A stretch of 64,000 nt of DNA from Allomuricauda sp. F6463D (GCF_023015965.1 NZ_JALKAN010000003.1:62001-126000), one strand, 5' to 3'. Shown: positions 44,640-54,342, counted from the stretch's first letter. Program-made: numbers and translations. Notes: generated by a model not told the origin, from the letters alone.

Positions 44640-45584
44640 GTGAACGGAACTGTATATAAATCAACGGGAAGTTGGTATACCGTAAAATCTTCAGAAGGAG
44701 AATTTTACGAATGCCGTATTAAGGGGAAGTTCCGTACGCAGGGAATCAAGAGCACTAATCCAGTGGCTGTTGGAGATCATGTTCAATTTGATTTGGAAAC
44801 AATCGGCGATGAAACCGTTGGTGTTATCACGGAAATTGGTGAGCGCAAGAACTATATTGTCCGTAAATCGGTCAAACTCTCTAAACAAACCCATATTATT
44901 GCTTCCAATCTTGATCAAGTTTTTTTGCTGGTCACACTTAACAACCCTCCCACTTTTACCAGTTTTATAGATCGATTTTTAGTTACTGCGGAAGCCTATC
45001 ACATTCCAGTGGTGTTGCTGTTTAATAAGATGGATGTTTACAGTAGTGAGGAAAAATTGGAGGTGGACTATTTAATGCATCTGTATACCAAAATTGGTTA
45101 CCAATGCATTGCAATTGAAGCTGAAAGGGGTAAGAATGTGGATAAGGTAAAAGAATTGATGTTTGATAAAACAAGTATGTTTGCGGGACACTCCGGAGTT
45201 GGGAAATCAACCCTGGTAAACGCCTTAGAACCGGGTTTACAGTTAAAAACAGCAGAGATATCCGAACAGCATATGCAAGGACAGCACACTACTACCTTTG
45301 CAGAAATGTACGACCTCTCCTTTAATGCTCATATAATAGATACTCCAGGGATTAAAGGATTTGGGATTGTGGATATGGACAGGTATGAGATCGGTGATTA
45401 TTTCCCTGAATTTTTTGCATTAAAACCCGAGTGTAAGTTTAATAACTGTCTACATTTGGATGAGCCCAAGTGTGCAATAAAAGATGCCTTGGAGGACGAT
45501 GAAATAGCAGCAAGTCGCTACAGGAGTTATGTTCAAATGTTAACGGGGGATGAAGATAATTACAGGGCGGATATTTATAAATAA
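44640..45584 (+). CDS. rsgA: Ribosome small-subunit-dependent GTPase A
   Basis: A 314-residue circularly permuted GTPase that helps mature the 30S subunit. The OB-fold start (GTVYKSTGSWYTVKSSEGEFYECRIKGK) precedes G4 NKMD, then G1 GHSGVGKSTLVN and G3 DTPGIKGFG. The C-terminal zinc site is visible as CKFNNCLHLDEPKC. The start is GTG at 44640, giving the expected N-terminus. First gene of a likely operon with dtd (4-base gap), mazG, aroA. Confidence 0.95.
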   Translation: MNGTVYKSTGSWYTVKSSEGEFYECRIKGKFRTQGIKSTNPVAVGDHVQFDLETIGDETVGVITEIGERKNYIVRKSVKLSKQTHIIASNLDQVFLLVTLNNPPTFTSFIDRFLVTAEAYHIPVVLLFNKMDVYSSEEKLEVDYLMHLYTKIGYQCIAIEAERGKNVDKVKELMFDKTSMFAGHSGVGKSTLVNALEPGLQLKTAEISEQHMQGQHTTTFAEMYDLSFNAHIIDTPGIKGFGIVDMDRYEIGDYFPEFFALKPECKFNNCLHLDEPKCAIKDALEDDEIAASRYRSYVQMLTGDEDNYRADIYK

Positions 45585-45588
45585 GAAA

Positions 45589-46041
45589 ATGAAAACGGTA
45601 ATTCAAAGAGTTTCAAAAGCAAGTGTTACAGTTGATGGAAAAGTGATTTCATCCATTGGAAACGGACTTTTGGTATTATTAGGAATTGAGGAAGCGGATG
45701 GAAAGGAAGATATTGAGTGGTTGGCTCAAAAAACTGCGAACCTTAGAATTTTCAATGATGAACATGGGATAATGAACCGGTCTGTTATGGAAGTGAATGG
45801 CGATATAATCGTGGTAAGCCAATTTACGTTGCACGCCCAGACCAAAAAAGGTAACCGACCCTCCTACATTAAAGCAGCAAAGCCAGATGTAGCGACTCCA
45901 ATCTATGACGAATTTGTAAAAGTATTGGAGCAAAAAACAAGGAAAAAGGTGGGCACCGGGGTTTTTGGTGCAGATATGAAGGTGGAACTGCTCAACGATG
46001 GCCCAGTAACCATAACGATGGATACAAAAAATAAGGAATAA
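45589..46041 (+). CDS. dtd: D-aminoacyl-tRNA deacylase
   Basis: A 150-residue proofreading enzyme that frees tRNA from D-amino acids. MKTVIQRVSKASVTVDG at the N-terminus, the active-site SQFTLHAQTKKGNRPSY block and the C-terminal NDGPVTI (Gly-Pro motif) are diagnostic. ATG at 45589 gives the standard N-terminus. Its stop codon overlaps the next gene's ATG by one base. Confidence 0.96.
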   Translation: MKTVIQRVSKASVTVDGKVISSIGNGLLVLLGIEEADGKEDIEWLAQKTANLRIFNDEHGIMNRSVMEVNGDIIVVSQFTLHAQTKKGNRPSYIKAAKPDVATPIYDEFVKVLEQKTRKKVGTGVFGADMKVELLNDGPVTITMDTKNKE

Positions 46042-46367
46042 TGAATATCGAAAATGCACAACAAGCAGTAGATGAATGGATAAAAGAACATGGGGTCCGT
46101 TACTTTAACGAACTTACCAATATGGCTCAACTTACCGAAGAGGTTGGAGAGGTAGCCCGTATTATTGCAAGACGGTATGGGGAACAGAGCGAAAAAGAAT
46201 CCGATAAGTCCAAGGATTTAGGCGAAGAACTCGCCGATGTGGTCTTTGTTGTGCTTTGTTTGGCGAACCAAACAGGAATAAACTTACAAGAAGCTTTTGA
46301 CAAAAAACTGGATGTGAAGACCAAACGTGACCACGACCGTCATCAAAATAACAAAAAACTCAAATAA
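46041..46367 (+). CDS. MazG-like nucleotide pyrophosphohydrolase
   Basis: A 108-residue all-alpha NTP pyrophosphohydrolase. The metal-binding acidic motifs are EEVGEVARII and DLGEELADVVFVVLCLA, the ExxE...ExxD arrangement of the MazG family. It likely removes non-canonical or excess nucleoside triphosphates. A one-base overlap with dtd points to translational coupling. Confidence 0.9.
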   Translation: MNIENAQQAVDEWIKEHGVRYFNELTNMAQLTEEVGEVARIIARRYGEQSEKESDKSKDLGEELADVVFVVLCLANQTGINLQEAFDKKLDVKTKRDHDRHQNNKKLK

Positions 46368-46409
46368 AGTTGTCCGCATAAAGAGACTTTAGATGTGTTT
46401 TTTCTAGTT

Positions 46410-47666
46410 TTGACAATTCATCCAAACAACAACGAATTGAGACTCCAACTTTCCGTACCTCATAATAAAAAGATTAAAAAAACCATTGCAATTACCGGTT
46501 CCAAAAGTGAAACGAACCGATCTTTACTATTGCAGGCTCTCTTTTCAAACATTAAAATTGAGAACTTATCCAATTCTGATGATGGTGAGGTAATGCAAAA
46601 AGGGTTGGCCCAATCACACAGCGTAGTTGATATTCACCATGCAGGAACTGCCATGCGTTTTTTAACGGCTTATTTTGCATCACAAGAAGGCAAACAGGTC
46701 GCCCTTACAGGCTCACAACGCATGCAGGAACGCCCTATAAAAGTATTGGTTGAGGCGCTTCAATCTCTTGGGGCCAATATTCAATATGAAAAAGAAGAGG
46801 GGTATCCGCCATTAAAAATAACGGGGAAAAAACTAAGAAAAAGCCAAGTATCATTACCGGCCAATATCAGCAGCCAATATATATCCGCTTTATTATTGAT
46901 AGCCCCTAGCTTGGAAAATGGGTTGGAGTTGGAACTTATCGGTAAAATTACCTCGGTTCCGTACATAAAGATGACCTTGGCGCTTTTGAATGAAATTGGG
47001 GTGCAGACTTCTTTTAAGGAAAACAAGATTGTAGTAAAACCCATGCAAGAAGTGGAAGATACTACCTTGGTCGTGGAATCCGATTGGAGCTCTGCAAGTT
47101 ATTTTTATAGTATTGTGGCCATGTCCGATTTAGGTACGGAGATTCGATTGTCTTCCTACAAGGAAAATTCTTTGCAGGGCGATAGTGTTTTAGCAGAAAT
47201 TTACAAGGATTTTGGTGTAGAGACTACGTTTTTTGATAATAGCATTCTACTTAAAAAAGTGGCAGAAGTTAGTTCCGACAGTCTTAATTATAATTTATCC
47301 AATGCCCCGGATATTGCACAGACCATTGCGGTAACTTGCTTAGGTTTAGGAATAGGTTGTCACTTAACTGGCCTACATACTTTGCCGATCAAGGAAACTG
47401 ATCGTTTGGCCGCACTGCAAGTGGAGTTGGGCAAGTTTGGTGCCACTGTTGATATTGATTCCGAAAGCTTAACATTAACAGCCCAATCAAGCCTTAGGTC
47501 AGGAGTTGAAGTCGATACCTACAACGATCATAGAATGGCCATGGCATTTGGTCCTTTACTTCTTAAAACTGATTTTGTAGTAAATGATGCCGAGGTGGTT
47601 TCAAAATCCTATCCGGACTTTTGGAACGATCTTAGGTTACTTGGATTTGGTGTCAAGGAGCTGTAA
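46410..47666 (+). CDS. aroA: 3-phosphoshikimate 1-carboxyvinyltransferase (EPSP synthase)
   Basis: A protein of about 418 residues joining shikimate-3-phosphate and PEP. GSKSETNRSLLLQAL, GTAMRFLTAYFA, DWSSASYFY, NAPDIAQTIAV, KETDRLAALQVEL and YNDHRMAMAFGP are seen. The start has no ATG: TTG at 46410 (TIHPNNNELRLQL) is preferred, GTG at 46395 is the alternative. It supplies chorismate to the Phe/Tyr operon but is not in it; it follows mazG after 42 bases. No candidate attenuator precedes it. Confidence 0.93.
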   Translation: MTIHPNNNELRLQLSVPHNKKIKKTIAITGSKSETNRSLLLQALFSNIKIENLSNSDDGEVMQKGLAQSHSVVDIHHAGTAMRFLTAYFASQEGKQVALTGSQRMQERPIKVLVEALQSLGANIQYEKEEGYPPLKITGKKLRKSQVSLPANISSQYISALLLIAPSLENGLELELIGKITSVPYIKMTLALLNEIGVQTSFKENKIVVKPMQEVEDTTLVVESDWSSASYFYSIVAMSDLGTEIRLSSYKENSLQGDSVLAEIYKDFGVETTFFDNSILLKKVAEVSSDSLNYNLSNAPDIAQTIAVTCLGLGIGCHLTGLHTLPIKETDRLAALQVELGKFGATVDIDSESLTLTAQSSLRSGVEVDTYNDHRMAMAFGPLLLKTDFVVNDAEVVSKSYPDFWNDLRLLGFGVKEL

Positions 47667-47689
47667 ATCACATTTAATCATCAATTTAC

Positions 47690-47721
47690 TTGACATCCCC
47701 TATCGCGAGGTCGTATATTTG
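47690..47721 (+). promoter_or_regulatory. Promoter of queA
   Basis: TTG (47690-47692) and TATATTTG (47714-47721) fit the flavobacterial consensus TTG-N17-23-TAnnTTTG exactly, with a 21-base spacer. Transcription would begin near 47728, about 25 bases before the queA ATG. Confidence 0.75.
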
Positions 47722-47752
47722 CCATTCTTAAAAAAAATCGAAAAAAAGCCAC

Positions 47753-48802
47753 ATGAAATTATCGAACTTCAATTTTGAATTGCCGAAAGAGCTTTTGGCA
47801 GAATATCCTGCGGAACACAGGGACGAATCCAAATTAATGGTAATTCATAGGGATACGGGAAAAATTGAACATAAAATGTTCAAGGATATAGTTGATTACT
47901 TTGATGAGGATGATGTCATGGTTTTGAACAATACCAAGGTATTTCCTGCGAGACTTTTTGGAAATAAAGAAAAAACGGGAGCAAGGATCGAGGTTTTCTT
48001 GTTAAGGGAACTAAACCAAGAACAACGCCTTTGGGATGTATTGGTGGACCCGGCAAGGAAAATACGTATAGGTAACAAACTTTATTTTGGTGAAGATGAG
48101 AGTTTGGTGGCGGAAGTAATTGACAATACCACATCTAGAGGGAGAACGTTACGTTTTCTATATGATGGATCATATACCGATTTCAGAAGGAAACTTAGGG
48201 AATTGGGTGAAACTCCACTGCCAAAATACATCAAAAGAGAAGTTACGGCAGAAGATGAGGAACGTTACCAGACTATTTATGCCAAGCATGAAGGAGCTGT
48301 TGCGGCCCCAACTGCAGGTTTGCACTTTTCCAAACATTTATTAAAACGTCTGGAAATAAAAGGTATTGAATTTGCCGAGGTAACTTTGCATGTAGGTCTG
48401 GGAACCTTTAATCCAGTCGAAGTAGAGGATTTGTCCAAGCACAAAATGGACAGTGAAGAGTTGGTGATCGATGAAAAAGCGACAGAAATCGTTAATAATG
48501 CTAAATCGAACAAAAGAAGAGTATGTGCCGTAGGTACAACAGCAATGAGGGGCTTGGAAAGTGCGGTTTCGTCTGAACATACGTTGAACACGTTTGAAGG
48601 TTGGACCAATAAATTCATATTTCCACCATATGAATTTAGTATAGCGAATTGCATGATTACAAATTTCCATTTACCAAAATCAACTTTGATGATGATGGTT
48701 TCCGCATTTGCCGGTCACGATTTAATCAAAAAAGCATACAAGCAGGCTATTTTGGAAGGTTACCGTTTTTATTCTTACGGTGATGCCATGTTGATTATCT
48801 AA
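47753..48802 (+). CDS. queA: tRNA preQ1(34) S-adenosylmethionine ribosyltransferase-isomerase
   Basis: A 349-residue enzyme that transfers the ribosyl part of SAM to preQ1 in tRNA to make epoxyqueuosine. The N-terminal [68 protein letters not shown] and the C-terminal [15 protein letters not shown] are diagnostic. It has its own promoter and ends at a terminator. Confidence 0.96.
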   Translation: MKLSNFNFELPKELLAEYPAEHRDESKLMVIHRDTGKIEHKMFKDIVDYFDEDDVMVLNNTKVFPARLFGNKEKTGARIEVFLLRELNQEQRLWDVLVDPARKIRIGNKLYFGEDESLVAEVIDNTTSRGRTLRFLYDGSYTDFRRKLRELGETPLPKYIKREVTAEDEERYQTIYAKHEGAVAAPTAGLHFSKHLLKRLEIKGIEFAEVTLHVGLGTFNPVEVEDLSKHKMDSEELVIDEKATEIVNNAKSNKRRVCAVGTTAMRGLESAVSSEHTLNTFEGWTNKFIFPPYEFSIANCMITNFHLPKSTLMMMVSAFAGHDLIKKAYKQAILEGYRFYSYGDAMLII

Positions 48803-48823
48803 AGTCAAAATTTAATAGAAAAG

Positions 48824-48857
48824 AAATCCCGTTAGCTTTATGCCAGCGGGATTTTTT
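48824..48857 (+). terminator. Terminator after queA
   Basis: AAATCCCGTTAGC pairs with GCCAGCGGGATTT (one mismatch, one G-U) and is followed by a T-run. It lies 19 bases before the rlmN start codon. Confidence 0.8.
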
Positions 48858-48875
48858 CTTACGTATCTTTAAGTA

Positions 48876-49916
48876 GTGGAAATCAGTAAAAAGGACATAC
48901 GCGCATTGACCAAGGAACAGCTCCGTCAATTTTTTGTGGAGCAGGGGGACAAAGCATTTCGTGGTAACCAGGTATATGAATGGTTGTGGCAGAAATCTGC
49001 GTACGATTTTGAGGCCATGACGAACATCTCCAAGGAAACCCGAAAAATGCTTGAAGACAATTTTGTGATCAATCATATTCGGGTGGATCAAATGCAGCGG
49101 AGTTCTGATGGTACCATCAAAAATGCAGTGCGTTTACATGATGGATTGATTGTTGAATCCGTTTTGATTCCCACAGAAACCCGCACTACGGCATGTGTTT
49201 CCAGTCAGGTGGGATGTAGTTTGGATTGTAGGTTTTGTGCAACCTCGCGTCTAAAGCGCATGCGAAACTTAAATCCGGATGAAATTTATGATCAAGTAGT
49301 GGCCATTGATAACGAAAGTAGATTGTATTTCGACCGCCCATTGAGCAATATTGTTTTTATGGGTATGGGGGAGCCTTTGATGAACTATAACAATGTGTTG
49401 AAGGCCATTGATAAGATTACATCATCAGAAGGATTGGGCATGTCTCCCAAGCGAATTGTGGTATCTACCTCTGGAGTTCCCAAAATGATCAGAAAAATGG
49501 CAGATGAAGAAGTTAAGTTCGGTTTGGCCGTTTCGCTTCATTCAGCTATTGATGAGGTGCGAACCTCCATAATGCCCTTTAATGCCAAATTCCCGTTGAA
49601 AGATTTAAGGGAGGCTCTCGAGTATTGGTATAGTAAGACCAAAAATAGGATTACATACGAATATGTGGTTTGGAAAGGTATTAACGACACTCAAGAAGCC
49701 GTTGATGCCCTCGTTAAGTTCTGCAAATTTGCACCATCCAAAGTCAATATAATTGAATATAACCCGATTGATGATGGGGAATTTCAACAAGCCTCCAACA
49801 ATGCGGTTACAATGTATCAAAAAACCTTGGAGCGGAATGGTATTACAGTGACCGTGCGTAGATCTCGCGGTAAGGATATTGATGCGGCTTGTGGACAGCT
49901 TGCAAATAAGAGTTGA
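48876..49916 (+). CDS. rlmN: 23S rRNA (adenine2503-C2)-methyltransferase
   Basis: A 346-residue radical SAM methyltransferase acting on 23S rRNA A2503 and some tRNAs. The cluster motif CSLDCRFCATSRLKRMRN (CxxxCxxC) is present, with GMGEPLMNYNNVL and VSTSGVPKMIRKMADE. A late Cys in DAACGQL and the Cys in the N-terminal half serve methyl transfer. The start is GTG at 48876, 59 bases after the previous terminator's stem begins. Confidence 0.96.
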   Translation: MEISKKDIRALTKEQLRQFFVEQGDKAFRGNQVYEWLWQKSAYDFEAMTNISKETRKMLEDNFVINHIRVDQMQRSSDGTIKNAVRLHDGLIVESVLIPTETRTTACVSSQVGCSLDCRFCATSRLKRMRNLNPDEIYDQVVAIDNESRLYFDRPLSNIVFMGMGEPLMNYNNVLKAIDKITSSEGLGMSPKRIVVSTSGVPKMIRKMADEEVKFGLAVSLHSAIDEVRTSIMPFNAKFPLKDLREALEYWYSKTKNRITYEYVVWKGINDTQEAVDALVKFCKFAPSKVNIIEYNPIDDGEFQQASNNAVTMYQKTLERNGITVTVRRSRGKDIDAACGQLANKS

Positions 49917-50083
49917 ACTGTTGAATTAGGTAGACTGCATTGGTATGCATTCATACTTCACCTTTTTTAGTTGCAGATTATCGAAACTTTTAGAACTGCA
50001 TCTTAAAACTTCGATTTCATTCCAACAACTCTTTCATTTTCCCTACTTTTAGGGATTCAAAACCAAATACCACACCTGTTACG

Positions 50084-51058
50084 TTGAAAATCGTTTCGCA
50101 GATAAGGGAACCTATTGAAAATGAGATGCAGCTTTTTGAGGAGAAATTCCTCAAATCCATGTCCTCTAAAGTGGCGTTGTTCAATAGAATCACCTATTAT
50201 ATTGTTAATAGAAAGGGTAAGCAAATGCGCCCTATGTTCGTGTTCCTGACTGCCAAAATGTTAAATGGGAAAGTAAACGAACGTACATATACCGGAGCCT
50301 CCATAATTGAGTTGATTCATACGGCCAGTTTGGTGCACGACGATGTTGTGGACGATAGTAACAAACGCCGGGGGTTTTTCTCCATCAATGCATTGTGGAA
50401 GAATAAAATCGCTGTTTTGGTAGGTGATTTTCTTTTCTCTAAAGGTTTATTGGTTTCTTTGGAAAACAAAGATTATGATCTTTTGCATATTATTTCCAAC
50501 GCTGTACGGGATATGAGCGAAGGAGAATTGTTGCAAATTGAAAAAGCCCGATTATTGGATATCACGGAAGATGTGTACTACGACATTATCCGCCAGAAAA
50601 CTGCAACCTTGATTGCTGCTTGTTGCAGTATGGGAGCTTGTTCCGTTCGGCCAGATTCCGAGGAAGTGGAAACCTTTAGAAAGTTTGGTGAGCTATGTGG
50701 GATGGCTTTTCAAATAAAAGATGACTTGTTTGATTATGGAGCGGATAAAATTGGAAAACCGACGGGAATCGATATCAAAGAACAAAAAATGACCCTTCCC
50801 TTAATCTATGCTTTGAACCATAGTGATAAGGAAAAGAAGAAATGGCTCATTAACTCCATTAAAAAGCACAACAAGAACAAAAAGCGTGTAAAGGAGGTGA
50901 TTGAATACGTCAAGGAAAAAGGGGGTCTGGATTATGCCGTTGTCAAAATGTTGGAGTTTAAGGATGAGGCTCTGGCCATTTTGGATAATTATCCCGATTC
51001 TGAATATAAAAGTGCTCTTATCTTTATGGTCAACTACGTGGTTGATCGAAAAAAATAG
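50084..51058 (+). CDS. Polyprenyl synthetase family protein
   Basis: A 324-residue trans-prenyltransferase probably making a long chain for menaquinone or an octaprenyl-type product. The first aspartate-rich motif is DDVVDDSNKRRG, the second DDLFDYGADKIGKP; KGKQMRPMFVFL also fits. The residues upstream of the first motif (ELIHTASLVH) suggest medium or long chain length, but length cannot be fixed. The start is TTG at 50084. Confidence 0.92.
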   Translation: MKIVSQIREPIENEMQLFEEKFLKSMSSKVALFNRITYYIVNRKGKQMRPMFVFLTAKMLNGKVNERTYTGASIIELIHTASLVHDDVVDDSNKRRGFFSINALWKNKIAVLVGDFLFSKGLLVSLENKDYDLLHIISNAVRDMSEGELLQIEKARLLDITEDVYYDIIRQKTATLIAACCSMGACSVRPDSEEVETFRKFGELCGMAFQIKDDLFDYGADKIGKPTGIDIKEQKMTLPLIYALNHSDKEKKKWLINSIKKHNKNKKRVKEVIEYVKEKGGLDYAVVKMLEFKDEALAILDNYPDSEYKSALIFMVNYVVDRKK

Positions 51059-51169
51059 AATTTTAAAAAACTTAATATCAGCAAATTACCTGAAATTTTT
51101 ATTTTCAGGCAACGATATGTGTCTTTATTGCGTCTATTAAAATAGAAGCACTTTTATAAACCAAACTTT

Positions 51170-51745
51170 TTGAAGATCATCACGCTACATACTAACGAAC
51201 AACAACTGATCAAAAAAGCAATCAAAAGCGACCGACAGGCCCAGAAGTTGCTCTACGATAAGTTTTCACCTAAAATGTTAGGGGTTTGCAGGCAATACAT
51301 AAAGGATCTCCATTTTGCAGAAGATGTTATGATCAGCGGATTTGTTAAGGTTTTTAATCATCTGGGTTCCTTTCAGAATACAGGAAGCTTCGAAGGTTGG
51401 ATCCGGACCATTATGGTAAGAGAGAGTATTTCGTATTTGCGTAAACGACAATTTGTTGTCTATGATGACGATGCGGTTGCTGTGGAGGGAGAAGTCTTAT
51501 CATCAAATGATGGTCTCTTGGATGCTGAATATGTGCAACATCTTATCGATCAATTACCAGAAGGTTACAAAGCGGTGTTCTTGCTAAATACCATCGAGGG
51601 TTATGGCCATAAAGAGATTTCGGAAATGTTGGAAATATCTGAAGGAACCTCAAAATCACAATTGTTTAAAGCCAGAAGGATGCTTCAAGAGAATTTAAAT
51701 TTAAAAGGGATGTCGCCCAAATCAATTTCGGCGAGCAAAAAATAA
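51170..51745 (+). CDS. ECF-type RNA polymerase sigma factor
   Basis: A 191-residue sigma-70 family factor. Region 2 is seen as DKFSPKMLGVCRQYI and FAEDVMISGFVKVFNHLGSF; region 4 as LPEGYKAVFLLNTIEGYGHKEISEM followed by GTSKSQLFKARRML. No region 1 or 3. The start is TTG at 51170. The next gene begins 6 bases after the stop and encodes a membrane protein likely to control it. Target promoters are unknown. Confidence 0.9.
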   Translation: MKIITLHTNEQQLIKKAIKSDRQAQKLLYDKFSPKMLGVCRQYIKDLHFAEDVMISGFVKVFNHLGSFQNTGSFEGWIRTIMVRESISYLRKRQFVVYDDDAVAVEGEVLSSNDGLLDAEYVQHLIDQLPEGYKAVFLLNTIEGYGHKEISEMLEISEGTSKSQLFKARRMLQENLNLKGMSPKSISASKK

Positions 51746-51750
51746 AAGGT

Positions 51751-52473
51751 ATGGATAAACTAGGAAAGCATATCAAAGAAACGTTGGAGAAGCGGAATAT
51801 TGCCCCATCCAAAAGTGCCTGGGATGAAATAACATCTCGGGTCAATGAGCCATCACCAAGAAAAAGGAATACATGGTTGCCATACGCTATAGCGGCAAGT
51901 GTTGCGGGTATTGTGCTGGTGTCGGTTTTCTTTTTTGCAAAAGGAGATTCTGAAGTTGAACAAATACAAATAGTAGATACCGAGACTGAAAAAGAAACAT
52001 TGATTCACCCCGAAGCGAAAGAGCTTCAAGATGTAATAATAGAGGAGCAAACCGAAATTGTTCAGACAAAGTCAGAACCAATTACATCAGAAAAAACGGA
52101 AGAATTTAGTTCAAAAACATCAAATTCCACCTCTTCAATTGCTGAACAAGACATAAAACAACCTTTACAAGATAAGGTTAAACTAAACTCGGATAAGTTG
52201 ATTGCACAAAAGGTCGAAGAAGTTGTGGCACATGTAACGCTGATGGAAAGTGCCCAGCAAGATGTTTCCGATGCTGAAGTTGATTCCTTGTTACGCGCTG
52301 CACAAAGACAGATTTTGACCGAAAAGTTGTTCACTAACGGTTCAGTGGATGCAAAGTCGCTTTTGGCAGAAGTGGAAGGTGAACTGGACAATTCCTTCCG
52401 AGACCAGATTTTTGACGCTCTTAAAACGGGATACTTTAAATTACGTACCGCGGTTGCAGACCGAAATCAATAA
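51751..52473 (+). CDS. Single-pass membrane protein, possible anti-sigma factor
   Basis: A 240-residue protein. An N-terminal cytosolic part (1-40, with the AWDEITSRV pattern seen in several Bacteroidetes sigma-associated proteins) precedes one membrane helix (about 42-63) and a Glu/Thr/Ser-rich extracytoplasmic region of low complexity. It has no recognised catalytic or zinc motif. The 6-base spacing after the ECF sigma gene suggests it binds or modulates that factor; this is inference. The downstream outer-membrane protein may be part of the same unit. Confidence 0.7.
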   Translation: MDKLGKHIKETLEKRNIAPSKSAWDEITSRVNEPSPRKRNTWLPYAIAASVAGIVLVSVFFFAKGDSEVEQIQIVDTETEKETLIHPEAKELQDVIIEEQTEIVQTKSEPITSEKTEEFSSKTSNSTSSIAEQDIKQPLQDKVKLNSDKLIAQKVEEVVAHVTLMESAQQDVSDAEVDSLLRAAQRQILTEKLFTNGSVDAKSLLAEVEGELDNSFRDQIFDALKTGYFKLRTAVADRNQ

Positions 52474-52558
52474 AATTATTCATCAATCAAAACGGGCCTT
52501 TAAATACTTCCCGTCCAAAATGGGCGGGAAGAGATAAGGTCTATAAATCAAAACAGTC

Positions 52559-53629
52559 ATGAAAACAATTACATTTTATACAGCACTGGTATGCTTATTT
52601 CTTATTTCACAAATCGTTTTTGGACAAGAAGACTATCAAAAGAAAATTGAGGCATTAAAAATTGAAAAAGAACGTATTGTTGAACAGGAAAAAGATGCCC
52701 TTAAGTTTGAGGTCAGGGAAATCAACAAGCGGGTGGAGAAAGGTGATGTCTCGGAAATGGAAGCTAAAAGCTTAAAGGAAGAAGCGGCCAAGCGACGTGC
52801 CTTAAATATTGAGAACCGGGTAGCTATCGTTGAGAATAAAATTGTGTGGTTGGAACGCAATGAAGGTGAAGTACTGGTCTTAACAGCTGTAGATTCTCTT
52901 GATAATGACGGGATAAGTGTAGGTTTACAGATTTATGGCAAACCAACATTTAACTTCAATTCCAAAAGATGGAAACGGGATATGAAATATGATAGACGTA
53001 CCTATTCCGATTTTGTCTTCGCCGTTGGGCTGAACAATGCCGTGATAGAAGGACAATCATTGGACGAATCATCATACAAAATTGGGGGAAGCCGTTTTTT
53101 TCAAATGGGTTGGCAATGGCGAACAAGGGTTTTTAAAAACTCCAACTGGTTGCGTTTCAATTACGGATTTTCATTTCAATTCAATGGATTGAAACCGGAA
53201 GGGAATCAATTATTTGTTCAGGAAGGAAATCAAACTGTTTTGGAAGAGTTTGAGTATGATTTGGATAAATCCAAATTCAGGATGGATAATTTGGTATTTC
53301 CTGTTCATTTTGAGGTAGGGCCTTCTCGGTTAACAAAAACAGAGCGCACTATGCGATATTCCATAAGAAATCAATTTAGGATGGGTTTTGGCGGCTATGG
53401 AGGTTTTAATCTAGGAACTCGCCAAAAATTAAAATATAATAGGGATGGCGATAATGTAAAGGATAAACTAAAGAGGGACTATAATACCAGTAGCCTTATT
53501 TATGGCGTAAGCACATATATTGGGTTTGATGGAATATTACTTTACTTAAAATATGATCTCAACCCAATTTTTAAAGATGCGGAGATAAAGCAGAACAATA
53601 TATCTCTGGGTCTTCGGTTCGATATCTGA
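52559..53629 (+). CDS. Exported protein with coiled coil and outer-membrane barrel-like domain
   Basis: A 356-residue protein that I cannot assign to a named family. A signal peptide ends near QIVFGQE. Residues about 24-100 are strongly charged, Lys/Glu-rich, with heptad character (a coiled coil). The rest alternates aromatic and polar residues (LGLRFDI ending, FNFNSKRWKRDMKYD, GFSFQFNGLKP), typical of an outer-membrane beta-barrel. It lies 85 bases after the possible anti-sigma gene and is followed by a terminator. A role as target or sensor of that sigma system is possible. Confidence 0.75.
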   Translation: MKTITFYTALVCLFLISQIVFGQEDYQKKIEALKIEKERIVEQEKDALKFEVREINKRVEKGDVSEMEAKSLKEEAAKRRALNIENRVAIVENKIVWLERNEGEVLVLTAVDSLDNDGISVGLQIYGKPTFNFNSKRWKRDMKYDRRTYSDFVFAVGLNNAVIEGQSLDESSYKIGGSRFFQMGWQWRTRVFKNSNWLRFNYGFSFQFNGLKPEGNQLFVQEGNQTVLEEFEYDLDKSKFRMDNLVFPVHFEVGPSRLTKTERTMRYSIRNQFRMGFGGYGGFNLGTRQKLKYNRDGDNVKDKLKRDYNTSSLIYGVSTYIGFDGILLYLKYDLNPIFKDAEIKQNNISLGLRFDI

Positions 53630-53650
53630 TCATTTCAATTTTTGCAACAA

Positions 53651-53685
53651 AAAACGGTCAGGGTAAACCCGACCGTTTTTTATTT
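53651..53685. terminator. Terminator between convergent genes at 53.6 kb
   Basis: AAAACGGTC and GACCGTTTT form a 9-bp stem, continued by GGG/CCC with one bulged A and a TAAA loop; T-rich bases follow. It serves the plus-strand gene and likely also the minus-strand zinc-ribbon gene. Confidence 0.85.
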
Positions 53686-53922
53686 GGATAAAGTCTGCTC
53701 CATTTCTGGAGTAAATTCCTCTTTGTAATACACTTTTTTACAATGCGAGCATTCAGCGTACTGTACATTGTTTATGTTAAAAATAGGAATCCAGAACAAG
53801 TGGGCATAGTTGGGCTGTTCCACCGCCGTCAAGGTGCCTGTTTGATTGCAGTAAGGACAAGTGACATGAGTAAGTGCTTTGGTTTCCTTTTTGCCTGGTT
53901 TTGTTCCAAAAAAAAGTATCAT
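53680..53922 (-). CDS. Small zinc-ribbon protein
   Basis: An 80-residue protein with two Cys pairs, CPYC (about 22-25) and CSHC (about 58-61), forming a likely zinc ribbon. Between them is a hydrophobic segment (YAHLFWIPIFNINNV) that may touch a membrane. Similar short proteins occur in many Bacteroidetes with unknown role. Its start codon overlaps the stop of the neighbouring gene by one base, so the two are translationally coupled. Confidence 0.8.
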   Translation of the reverse strand: MILFFGTKPGKKETKALTHVTCPYCNQTGTLTAVEQPNYAHLFWIPIFNINNVQYAECSHCKKVYYKEEFTPEMEQTLSK

Positions 53923-54224
53923 TATTTATAGGGTATCTGCTGGATTAAATCTTCATTCTGCGCGGTTGATGCACCATAGGACATAACCAAAGTGCCTTTG
54001 GTTCCGTCGTTGGCTTCAACTGTAAATACAATGGATTCATCACTTGGATTGGTCATTCCCTCAAAACGATAGGAATTGTTGATGACCAAATCCTTGGGTT
54101 GGTATTCCTTTTTTGAATACAAAGCCTTTATGCAAGATTCATCAGCCTCAAAATCTTCTTTATACCCTTCTTTGGTAAGGGTGTTTACTGCTTCTGATAA
54201 TGTGGTGAAACTATGTTTGTCCAT
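53922..54224 (-). CDS. Small conserved protein of unknown function
   Basis: A 100-residue protein beginning MDKHSFTTLSEAVNTLTKEGY. It has the compact look of a small alpha/beta fold, with conserved-looking ESCIKALYSKKEYQP and YRFEGMTNPSDESIVFTVEAND. Homologues in Bacteroidetes are often labelled phosphoribosylpyrophosphate synthetase, but it is far too short and has no PRPP-binding motif, so that name should be avoided. It precedes and overlaps the zinc-ribbon gene. Confidence 0.75.
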   Translation of the reverse strand: MDKHSFTTLSEAVNTLTKEGYKEDFEADESCIKALYSKKEYQPKDLVINNSYRFEGMTNPSDESIVFTVEANDGTKGTLVMSYGASTAQNEDLIQQIPYK

Positions 54225-54342
54225 ATAATTATATTTTTAAATAATTAAAATTGTCACGTTTTAAGGTGATGTTTAAACTGGATTGAATACACATAATATT
54301 TTTAATATTATCAATGATTTTGGTCAGTTGCCTGAGGTAAAA

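Noticed and set aside
53922-54224. Phosphoribosylpyrophosphate synthetase
   Set aside because: Only 100 residues and no PRPP motif; the name is probably a propagated error.
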